From contig JAWVFT010000065.1 of the NCBI GenBank assembly GCA_033855775.1, positions 1 through 22,620 on the forward strand: a stretch of DNA of 22,620 bases, read 5' to 3'. Below the pieces are notes generated by a model. That model was not told where the DNA came from and did no database searches. It was given only the letters and a program-made list of their open reading frames with translations. The position numbers and the translations under genes are program-made. This document shows, piece by piece, positions 8,393 to 14,587 of the stretch (positions within the stretch are counted from its first letter, which is position 1; each line of letters begins with the position of its first letter). This DNA comes from DASVTR01 sp033855775 (GTDB taxonomy: Bacteria; Acidobacteriota; Blastocatellia; Pyrinomonadales; Pyrinomonadaceae).

Positions 8393-8785
8393 CTATTTAA
8401 ACCAGATAGTGTCGGCCAGCCATTTGCCGTCAGTCTCAATCAAAGTGGTTAGCGTTCGTCCATTTTTCATCTTAACTTTGGCGGTCTTCTTGCCTTCGGC
8501 TTCGCCCATTTCGGCGGACGCATAAAGGTCATCAATCGTGTACTTCGCCGCATCGCCTTTTGCTTTGTCCACAGCTTCTTTCGTCACGCTGTCGCGCACG
8601 CGCGGGGTGAAACAGGTTTTGAGCGTCTCGGCATCGCCCGCCTTGACTAAATCGAATTGATAAGCGATAGAGCTTTTGGGGTCGCTGAGCGAGTTGCCGC
8701 TTGTTCCGCTCGATGCGCCTTTGCAGGAAGCAAACAAAATTCCCGCCACGAATAGCGCCACGAACAACGTCAGGTTTTTAATCAA
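8393..8785 (-). CDS. Putative lipoprotein, DUF4878-like
   Basis: A 130-aa predicted lipoprotein. A signal peptide ends in the lipobox LFASC, with the lipidated cysteine at position 21, so it should be membrane-anchored. A Ser/Gly linker follows, then a compact domain: AYQFDLVKAGDAETLKTCFTPRVR, a helical middle, and strands KTAKVKMKNGRTLTTLIETDGKWLADTIW. This layout fits the DUF4878/NTF2-like small lipoprotein group, whose role is unknown. The start codon is TTG at 8785, supported by AGGAGAA (8794-8800 on the plus-strand coordinates) 8 bases upstream; no ATG fits. It is the first of the three small leftward genes and diverges from the amine oxidase gene across a 172-base gap. Confidence 0.78.
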   Translation of the reverse strand: MIKNLTLFVALFVAGILFASCKGASSGTSGNSLSDPKSSIAYQFDLVKAGDAETLKTCFTPRVRDSVTKEAVDKAKGDAAKYTIDDLYASAEMGEAEGKKTAKVKMKNGRTLTTLIETDGKWLADTIWFK

Positions 8786-8899
8786 CTTCTTTCTTCTCCT
8801 AAGGTAAATTTGGTAAAGCCTGCGCAGACTGTATCAAACGATTGACGAAATTGACACTCGCTTCAAGGGCGCGCAGCTTTTAATTCAGAGCCGGTAATG

Positions 8900-8928
8900 C
8901 TGACGCGGGCAGCCCTGTCATTTATACT
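8900..8928 (+). promoter_or_regulatory. Candidate sigma70-type promoter and inverted repeat for the amine oxidase gene
   Basis: CTGACG (8900-8905) and TATACT (8923-8928) are separated by 17 bases, a good -35/-10 pair. An inverted repeat TGTCA-N7-TGACA (8916-8932) overlaps the -10 box, and another TGTCA follows at 8937-8941, as might occur at an operator. The start codon is 30 bases past the -10 box. Confidence 0.5.
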
Positions 8929-8957
8929 GACAACCATGTCAGCGCAAAAGGAGAGAA

Positions 8958-10931
8958 ATGAGTCACAGCAGATTCTTGTTCGTCGGCCTTTCAATAATTG
9001 TTTTATCCGTCCTGCTCATGTTTTCCGCTTCGACGGTGTACGCCGCCGCCGCGCATCCGCTCGACCCGCTGGATGAAAGCGAGATTGCGAGCGCCGTCAA
9101 GATTCTACAGGCGTCTTCAAGCTTTCCACGCGCCGCCTTTTTCTCGACCGTTCAATTGAACGAGCCGCCGAAAAATGAAGTCTTAAGTTTCAAGGCGGGC
9201 GCGCAGTTTCGCCGCGAAGCCTTCGCCATTATTTTGGACAGAGAGAAGAACAGAACCTACGAAGCGATAGTTGATTTAAGGGCCGGGAGAATCCTTTCAT
9301 GGAAAGAGGTGGCGGGCGTGCAGCCGCTCGTTCTCTTTGGCGAGTACGATACTTTGCAGCAGATAGTCAAGGCCGACGCGCGTTGGCAGGCGGCGATGCG
9401 AAAGCGCGGCATCGAGGATTTTGACAAAGTGGCGGTTGACGGTTGGGCGGTCGGGCAGGTTGATGCGCGCCTAACCGGCAGGCTGCTGCGCGGCCTCTCT
9501 TACTTCAAGGGCGATGCCGCCAACTATTACGGCCGCCCGATTGAAGGCGTGACGGCCATCGTCAATATGAACACACAGAAGGTCGTCGAGTTGACGGACA
9601 CGGGCGTGGTTCCGATTACGCCGAACGGTCAGGACTTTGACGAGAAATCAATCGGCAAGTTGCGCGAGAAGCCGAAGCCTCTGGCCGTGACGCAGCCCGA
9701 AGGCGCGAGCTATCAAATCAACGGGCAGGAGATTCGCTGGCAGAAATGGCGTTTCCGCTACACGATGCACCCGCGCGAAGGACTCGTCCTGCACATGGTC
9801 AGCTACGACGACGAAGGGAAAGTTCGTTCCATACTTTATCGCGCCAGCTTGTCGGAGATGGTTGTGCCATACGGCGACCCGGACGCGAACTGGCGTTGGC
9901 GCGCAGCCTTTGATGTCGGCGAGTACAGCGTCGGGCGGCTGGCGAGTCCGCTGGAGCCGAAACTCGACGCCCCGGAAAACGCGCAACTCTTCGACGCTAC
10001 TTTCGCGGACGATTCTGGCAAGCCTTATACCTTAGAGCGAGCCGTCGGTCTTTACGAGCGCGACGGCGGGATTTCCTGGAAACACTTCGACACCGTTTCG
10101 GGGACAAACGAAACGCGGCGGGCGCGCGAGTTAGTCATGTTCTTCGTCGCCACCATCGGCAACTACGACTACGCCGTCAATTATATTTTCAAGCAGGACG
10201 GCTCGCTCGAAGTTGATTTGGCTTTGACCGGAATCATGCTCGCCAAGGGCGTGAAGGAGAAGCGCGCGGACGAAAACGTAGCGATGATGGATGGCGGCTC
10301 CGGCCATCTCGTCGCCGAAAATATAGTCGCGCCGCATCATCAACATTTCTTCAACTTCCGTCTGGATTTCGACGTTGACGGCACATCGAATACTGTCACG
10401 GAGATGAACACGGCGGCGCTGCCGGCGGGCGCGCGCAATCCGAACTTGAACGGCTTCGTGATGCGCGAGAGCGTTCTCAAGAATGAGTTGGAAGCCGAAC
10501 GCAAGATGGACATGCAGGCGGCGCGCGTGTGGACTGTGACGAATTTTTCCGCCAAAAATTCGCTCGGCCATCACACGAGTTATATCTTAGTTCCGGGCGC
10601 CAACTCGCTGCCCTACATCGCGCCCGAAGCTCCGGTGAGAAAACGCGCGCAGTTTATCAACAATCATTTCTGGGCGACGCGCTATCATCCGCAGGAAGAC
10701 TATGCCGCCGGAGTTTACCCGAATCAGAGCAGAGGCGGCGACGGGTTGCCGCGATACGTGGCTAATAATGAAACGCTCGCTAATCAAGATGTGGTGGTCT
10801 GGTATACGCTCGGCGTGACGCACATTCCGCGTCCTGAAGAATGGCCCGTCATGCCCGTCACGCACGTCGGCTTCAAGCTTATTCCCGGCGGATTCTTCAG
10901 TCGCAATCCGGCTCTGGACGTGCCGAAGTAG
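8958..10931 (+). CDS. Secreted copper-containing primary-amine oxidase
   Basis: Oxidises primary amines with O2 and water to aldehyde, ammonia and hydrogen peroxide, using copper and a topaquinone made from its own tyrosine. Length 657 aa. Residues 1-30 are a signal peptide (hydrophobic core, VYAAAA), so it acts outside the cytoplasm. The topaquinone precursor is Tyr403 in IGNYDY. The catalytic base is Asp319 (FDVGEYSVG), 84 residues earlier, against 83 in the E. coli enzyme. The copper ligands are His461 and His463 (HHQHFFNFRLD) and His622 (GVTHIPRPEEWPVMP). All key residues are intact. It begins with a strong ribosome-binding site (AAGGAG, 8948-8953). It stands alone: no amine transporter or aldehyde dehydrogenase is nearby, so the substrate cannot be inferred from context. 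Confidence 0.95.
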   Translation: MSHSRFLFVGLSIIVLSVLLMFSASTVYAAAAHPLDPLDESEIASAVKILQASSSFPRAAFFSTVQLNEPPKNEVLSFKAGAQFRREAFAIILDREKNRTYEAIVDLRAGRILSWKEVAGVQPLVLFGEYDTLQQIVKADARWQAAMRKRGIEDFDKVAVDGWAVGQVDARLTGRLLRGLSYFKGDAANYYGRPIEGVTAIVNMNTQKVVELTDTGVVPITPNGQDFDEKSIGKLREKPKPLAVTQPEGASYQINGQEIRWQKWRFRYTMHPREGLVLHMVSYDDEGKVRSILYRASLSEMVVPYGDPDANWRWRAAFDVGEYSVGRLASPLEPKLDAPENAQLFDATFADDSGKPYTLERAVGLYERDGGISWKHFDTVSGTNETRRARELVMFFVATIGNYDYAVNYIFKQDGSLEVDLALTGIMLAKGVKEKRADENVAMMDGGSGHLVAENIVAPHHQHFFNFRLDFDVDGTSNTVTEMNTAALPAGARNPNLNGFVMRESVLKNELEAERKMDMQAARVWTVTNFSAKNSLGHHTSYILVPGANSLPYIAPEAPVRKRAQFINNHFWATRYHPQEDYAAGVYPNQSRGGDGLPRYVANNETLANQDVVVWYTLGVTHIPRPEEWPVMPVTHVGFKLIPGGFFSRNPALDVPK

Positions 10932-11071
10932 CAGGGCCGCAGCGTCTCCAAGTGAAGCGCGCGTTGAGGCCGAGTCGCTCGCTCAAGCGATAAGAAACAA
11001 GCCGCAGCGGTTGCGCTCGCAGTGGCGATAGCGGCGTCCGCGCCGTTCGGTTAAAGCCTTGCTCCAAATCT

Positions 11072-11881
11072 CTATCGCGTCGCGGCGCAGACGAACGCTT
11101 GCATCCTGCCGCGCACGGGCCGGTCGCCACAACGGGCGGCAATCGCTTCGGCCACAGCCGCCACAATCTTCGGAACCTCCGAAGGACAACGTTCCTGAAG
11201 CGCGACAATCACCGGATTGCCTTCAACCAATCCTTTCGCTGCCTCAAGCGCCGAAGGGCTGATGGACGGCAGCGTCAGGAGCGACAACTTTATCTCTCTA
11301 AATCCGGCGCTCGTCACGAGAGACTTGATGGCTTCGGGGTCGTGGAGGCAGAAGGGGACTTCATAGAAATCCGGCGGGTCGTGTTCAAAGAATGTTGAGA
11401 TGGTTGTATGAGCAATGTGCGCAAGGTCGTTCTGTTCGATGGCATTCCACACACTGAACAGAAACGTGCCGTCAAGCTTCAAGACTCTATGCGCCTCACG
11501 AATAGCCCTTTCCTTATCCGGGATGAACATCAATCCGAACTGGCACACCAGCGCATCAAACGACTCATTGTTGAAGGGTAGATTAGCGGCATCCGCTTGC
11601 TTCCATTCGACGGCCTCGTCCGGCCTAAACTTTCGAGCGGCATAAGCCATCATCGCTTCGTTCAAATCGGTGGCGACGAGCCTTGCGTCGCGCGGGAGGC
11701 GGTCGCGCAGTCGTCGCGTCAAGATGCCCGTGCCGCACGCCAGTTCCAGCACGGATGCGCCGTCCGCCACATTCAAGCGCTCGACCAACTCGGCAGCGTA
11801 AGGCTCAAACAAAGCCGGGCCTAAGTAGCGGTCATAGTTTTCAGGGATTGAGCCGATGAAGGATGCGTGTTGATAAGACAT
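11072..11881 (-). CDS. Class I SAM-dependent methyltransferase (UbiE/Methyltransf_11-like)
   Basis: A soluble 269-aa methyltransferase. Motif I for S-adenosylmethionine is VLELACGTG (residues 44-52). The acidic residue of motif II is Asp72 (VATDLNE), the adenine-binding acidic residue is in QADAANLPF (95-103), and motif IV/V is FDALVCQFGLMFIPD with the following REAHRVLKLDGTFLFSVWN. The order and spacing match the UbiE-like group that methylates small molecules, lipids or quinones. The C-terminal part (after residue 150) is the substrate-specific region and gives no clue to the substrate. Start is ATG at 11881 with no clear ribosome-binding site. It is a single gene flanked on both sides by 140-250 base non-coding gaps, one of which holds attC-like site B. 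Confidence 0.88.
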   Translation of the reverse strand: MSYQHASFIGSIPENYDRYLGPALFEPYAAELVERLNVADGASVLELACGTGILTRRLRDRLPRDARLVATDLNEAMMAYAARKFRPDEAVEWKQADAANLPFNNESFDALVCQFGLMFIPDKERAIREAHRVLKLDGTFLFSVWNAIEQNDLAHIAHTTISTFFEHDPPDFYEVPFCLHDPEAIKSLVTSAGFREIKLSLLTLPSISPSALEAAKGLVEGNPVIVALQERCPSEVPKIVAAVAEAIAARCGDRPVRGRMQAFVCAATR

Positions 11882-11929
11882 CTCTGAAGTCTCTCGCAGA
11901 GCATGGCGGGATTTCGAAAGCTCCCGTCA

Positions 11930-12033
11930 TCGCCAGCGCATGAAGTTCGCCGTCGCGCAAACAACATCAGCACAGACAAGCTCTGCGATGAAAGGCTTGC
12001 TCATGGCGCGTCCGTTTGAACGAGTCGCTAGGC
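11930..12033. other. attC-like imperfect palindrome, site B
   Basis: The right arm ends with CCGTTTGAACGAGTCGCTAG then GC (12012-12033), a near copy of sites A and C. The left side (AGTTCGCCGTCGCGC, 11944-11958) pairs partly with GCGCG and GAAC in the right arm. The outer core GCTAGGC has one mismatch to GTTRRRY. It lies between the methyltransferase and the next leftward gene. Otherwise the 11882-12132 gap holds nothing recognisable. Confidence 0.3.
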
Positions 12034-12132
12034 CGCGTGCTGCGCGCCATCAAACGCCGCATGGGAAACCATCGGCAGTTCTTCACAAGAAGAAACGGGG
12101 CGAGCCTGAAAGAACCCCGGCGACTGAACTCG

Positions 12133-12438
12133 TTACTCTTCAGCTTCAGCTTCTTCGCCCGAAGCCTCTTCGTCAGTCTCTTCGTCCGAAACCTCTTCGT
12201 CCGAGAACTCATACTTCTGCGCGATTTCGTTCCATTCGGCCATCTTTTTCGGCTCGTCGTAATATTGGTTGCGCACGAAGGCGTCCATTTTCTTAAACCC
12301 TTCCAGGCTCTCCATGCCGCACTGCTTTGCTGCCCGAAAGCACTGTTCTTTGGTGCGTTTGAGCATCACCTCCAGGTTATGTCTCGCCAGATTGGCACGC
12401 ATGTTGCCAAATTTGTTCTTAACCTTTTTGTGCTTCAT
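12133..12438 (-). CDS. Small protein with basic head and acidic tail, unknown
   Basis: A 101-aa protein that is not recognised. The first 25 residues are strongly basic (MKHKKVKNKFGNMRANLARH). The middle is helical with two cysteines (KEQCFRAAKQCGMESLEGFKKMDAFVRN). The last 25 residues are nearly all Asp, Glu, Ser and Ala (DEEVSDEETDEEASGEEAE). It has no signal peptide or membrane segment. The charge split suggests nucleic-acid or ribosome contact, or charge neutralisation, but this is a guess. The start ATG has AAAGGA about 11 bases upstream. Between that site and the ATG lies a four-codon frame (ATGAGCGAGCAATGA) whose stop overlaps the start. The gene is isolated between attC-like sites B and C. 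Confidence 0.6.
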   Translation of the reverse strand: MKHKKVKNKFGNMRANLARHNLEVMLKRTKEQCFRAAKQCGMESLEGFKKMDAFVRNQYYDEPKKMAEWNEIAQKYEFSDEEVSDEETDEEASGEEAEAEE

Positions 12439-12566
12439 TGCTCGCTCATCCTTTCTTCCCCATAAGTTTGAGGATAGCTCATGAGATTTCCGTCTCTAGC
12501 GTGAACTACATGGTCGTCTTCCTGCGCTGTTTCCATTGCGCCCCGGCATAACTACAAATCGAAGCA

Positions 12567-12674
12567 GCCCGCCCGCCCGAATTGAGCCGACCGCGAAAGC
12601 ATTATATCAAGCCTTCAAAGTCTTGTGGATGAAAGCAACGCTATTCGCGCTCCGGTTGAATGAGTTCGTTGGGC
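12567..12674. other. attC-like imperfect palindrome, site C
   Basis: The right arm (12652-12674) has CCGGTTGAATGAGTTCGTTG followed by GGC and ends in GTTGGGC, an exact match to the attC R' consensus GTTRRRY. The left arm around 12571-12595 (GCCCGAATTGAGCCGACC) is partly complementary to it. Span is about 108 bases, normal for attC. The site lies 7 bases past the stop codon of the leftward toxin gene. Confidence 0.4.
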
Positions 12675-12680
12675 GCGCGT

Positions 12681-13034
12681 TTAGATGTGAAAGATCATCG
12701 CCGCCTGATTTACTTCGATGAAATCGAATTGGTCAAAGTTACTTGCAATTCTTTCCAGATTTGAAATGAATAGCAACTCCAATTCTGAATTTCGAATGTT
12801 TCCCGTCGAAATCAATAGCAACTTGTGAGGTCTTTGATGCAAATGAAAGGAGATTACGAAATCAGCATCTTTGGTTATGACAGCGTATCCTTCGCGGATG
12901 GAAAGCTCGTTAATAGTGGAATCAGATGTGCGATTGCCATGTGGTAAATCAAGAGTATGTATTGCTTCATGCCCTGCCTCTCGCAATCTGGACACCAGCC
13001 GACGCGGCAACTGGGCATCAACAATAAACTTCAT
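12681..13034 (-). CDS. DUF5615 PIN-like toxin
   Basis: A 117-aa member of the DUF5615/Mut7-C PIN-like family, which in its usual context is the toxin (predicted RNase) partner of a DUF433 protein. The family start is clear: FIVDAQLPRRLVSRLREAGHEA, with the first acidic residue at Asp6. The second acidic pair is Asp56 and Asp58 in VITKDADF, also a conserved motif. These acidic residues are the expected metal ligands of a PIN-type fold. The gene starts with ATG at 13034, and its first bases overlap the DUF433 stop codon by four bases (ATGA), so the two are translated together. The pair is visibly more AT-rich than the neighbouring genes, a sign of transfer. Nuclease activity itself is inferred from the family. 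Confidence 0.85.
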   Translation of the reverse strand: MKFIVDAQLPRRLVSRLREAGHEAIHTLDLPHGNRTSDSTINELSIREGYAVITKDADFVISFHLHQRPHKLLLISTGNIRNSELELLFISNLERIASNFDQFDFIEVNQAAMIFHI

Positions 13035-13261
13035 GACGATACTGGCTCAAGGCGCTTGATTTGGCTCAGCCGCGCCGCAAAAGACAAAGAGGCCAAAATA
13101 TCCTCACGCTCAAGGTCTTCGTAATCAGCAAGAATTTCTTCAGTCGTCATCCCTGAGCTAAGCAATTCAAGAATCATCTCCACTGGATAACGCAGTCCTC
13201 GAATGCAAGGCTTGCCATGGCAAATATCAGGGTCAGTCGTAATCCGTTCAGCAAGATTCAT
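13031..13261 (-). CDS. DUF433 antitoxin
   Basis: A 76-aa DUF433 protein, usually the antitoxin and DNA-binding partner of a DUF5615 toxin. The family pattern is complete: ITTDPDICHGKPCIRGLRYPVEMILELLSSGMTTEEILADYEDLEREDILASLSFA. The ATG at 13261 is chosen because GGAGG lies 5 bases upstream; an in-frame GTG at 13288 would add nine residues without a comparable site. The toxin start overlaps its stop by four bases. Antitoxin-first order is the usual arrangement and permits autoregulation. A palindrome at 13347-13361 is a possible operator. Confidence 0.87.
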   Translation of the reverse strand: MNLAERITTDPDICHGKPCIRGLRYPVEMILELLSSGMTTEEILADYEDLEREDILASLSFAARLSQIKRLEPVSS

Positions 13262-13346
13262 AAATGCCTCCGCCCAAAAGCATAGCACACACAGTCTATC
13301 TATCCTCCGTTTTGCAATGTGTTAGCGCGCCCCTCACGCGCGCCAG

Positions 13347-13361
13347 ACCGCTATTAGCGGT
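13347..13361. promoter_or_regulatory. Perfect palindrome upstream of DUF433/DUF5615 pair
   Basis: ACCGCTATTAGCGGT is a perfect 15-base palindrome (odd centre), 86 bases upstream of the antitoxin start. A second shorter inverted repeat (GCGCG/CGCGC) lies just before it at about 13326-13342. The position fits an autoregulatory operator, but binding is inferred. The rest of the 13289-13465 gap shows nothing else recognisable. Confidence 0.35.
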
Positions 13362-13465
13362 AAGAGCCGGCTGTCAACCTCAACACGCTATGACTCTACT
13401 GCCGGAGCCGGAGGAGGCTGAAGGCGACGAGCGGCAGCTTGAAGAGAGCCTGGGTTATCCGGTCT

Positions 13466-13993
13466 TCATTCGTAGGCGAACCACCAGCCGGAATCAATGA
13501 TGCGATTGTCTTCGCTGATGAAGAAGATGAAGTCGTGCCAGCCCCGCCAAAAGTAGATGAAGTATTCGCGGTCGCGCTTCGCTAAAGGGTTCTTGCCCGC
13601 CTTGCGCCGTTCGTTTTGATAGATGCCGAGGAAGCGGCTCATCCTGTCTTCGCTTCTGATGGCGTCTGGTTGTCCGAGGCAGGCTTGGATATTCTGTTTC
13701 GTGTTGGATGGGCGCCCGAAGCGTTCGCCCAGGGCGACCAAGACCCGATGCAGCTTTCCGTCATACGCATTCAAATCTTCATCGAACCCGCCCGCGGCTA
13801 AACGGCTGCGCCTTTCCCTCAACTCTTGATAGTCGTTGATGAGAGTCAAGGTCTGCTCGTCCGTTGCCGCGCACTTTCCGGCGAGGGCGCGCGATTGCGC
13901 CGCGGCGTCGGGCGCGGACAGCAGGAACGCGAGCAGGAGCATGTAAAGATATTTCATGAGCATGTGCAGATATTTCATGGCCGTCGAAATCAC
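13466..13993 (-). CDS. Secreted protein of unknown function with duplicated N-terminus
   Basis: An unrecognised protein of up to 175 aa. The signal region reads MKYLHMLMKYLYMLLLAFLL, then APDAAAQ before cleavage. The two MKYL-ML units come from a 21-bp tandem duplication. The mature part has a charged helical stretch (DYQELRERRSRLAAGG), a QNIQACLGQPD segment that resembles the 'QACLGKPD' loops of small outer-membrane-like proteins, and a Trp/Phe-rich end (YFIYFWRGWHDFIFFISEDNR). That end looks like BamE/SmpA-type folds, where a small protein ends in aromatic strands, but this is weak. The possible starts are GTG at 13993, overlapping the upstream stop as GTGA, or ATG at 13978 or 13957. No ribosome-binding site decides between them, so translation may be coupled. 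Confidence 0.68.
   Translation of the reverse strand: MISTAMKYLHMLMKYLYMLLLAFLLSAPDAAAQSRALAGKCAATDEQTLTLINDYQELRERRSRLAAGGFDEDLNAYDGKLHRVLVALGERFGRPSNTKQNIQACLGQPDAIRSEDRMSRFLGIYQNERRKAGKNPLAKRDREYFIYFWRGWHDFIFFISEDNRIIDSGWWFAYE
13937..13978. repeat. 21-bp tandem duplication in the signal-peptide coding region
   Basis: Bases 13937-13957 and 13958-13978 are consecutive 21-base units, both starting GAGCATGT and ending AGATATTTCAT, with two differences. The duplication keeps the reading frame and doubles the MKYL-ML segment, also duplicating the ATG start. Confidence 0.9.
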
Positions 13994-14517
13994 CAGAGAG
14001 TTGCCGTGTCGTCAATCAGATGCGCGGGCCGCGAGCGTGTGAATGATTGCTCCAACGGCTGAGCGAACCTGCCGACGTTCATGACTCTCTTTTCATACCA
14101 CCAATGGTTGCCGCTGAATCTTCCGTTATAGACAACTCTGCCGCACTCGTTCGGCAGCAGTTCGAATGATTGGCCGACGGACGCGCCCGGCCATTTTGCG
14201 CGCTCCGGCGCTCCGCATCGCGCGCCGCTGTATTCATAGCTCACAAGAACGCGCCCGCTCGCTTGCTCAACTCTGACGCATCCCGTCTCAAGCCTCGCGC
14301 CCTCAATCACGCCGACCGAGTTGATGACGGGACTGACGAAATTATTCGACTCGTCGTAGACGATTGCGTGAAAGATAAAGCTCTCGTTGGAAGTCAAATT
14401 CTGCAACGGGATGGTAAACGATTCGGCAACGGCGTTTCTCAGCCCCGCCAGCTTGCCTCCGCGCGACTTCTTCGTCCAAACGGATTTGATGCTCTGGACA
14501 ATGACGATTTCAGCCAT
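13990..14517 (-). CDS. Cytoplasmic protein of unknown function
   Basis: An unrecognised 175-aa protein. It has no signal peptide or membrane segment and starts directly with strand-like sequence (MAEIVIVQSIKSVWTKKS). The body is beta-rich with regular Val/Ile/Phe alternation and three cysteines. Near the end it has a Gly/Trp/Tyr segment (GNHWWYEKRVMNVGRF). The pattern loosely suggests a small beta-sandwich, with no family that can be named. It overlaps the next leftward gene by GTGA, which is normal for an operon pair. Start is ATG at 14517 with no clear ribosome-binding site; the 70-base gap to the VWFA gene is empty. Confidence 0.6.
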   Translation of the reverse strand: MAEIVIVQSIKSVWTKKSRGGKLAGLRNAVAESFTIPLQNLTSNESFIFHAIVYDESNNFVSPVINSVGVIEGARLETGCVRVEQASGRVLVSYEYSGARCGAPERAKWPGASVGQSFELLPNECGRVVYNGRFSGNHWWYEKRVMNVGRFAQPLEQSFTRSRPAHLIDDTATLW

Positions 14518-14587
14518 GATAAAGATGCGGCGGAATCCTTACTTCAGAGAGTTAGCTCCGGCGCGTCTTCCTGCCGGACGAGATGGC

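Noticed and set aside
10940..11065. Fourth attC-like site after the methyltransferase
   Set aside because: A GAGTCGCT...TCAAGCG stretch near 10973 and CCGTTCGGTTAAAGCC near 11043 resemble parts of the motif, but the arms do not pair convincingly and the cores do not fit.
12016..12465. Plus-strand 149-codon frame over the acidic-tail gene
   Set aside because: Phe/Leu/Arg-rich antisense of the acidic tail; the minus-strand gene has a ribosome-binding site and plausible protein, so this is a shadow.
13264..13500. Plus-strand 78-codon frame in the gap upstream of the antitoxin
   Set aside because: It overlaps the 3' end of the leftward gene ending at 13466 and has no ribosome-binding site or recognisable protein pattern.
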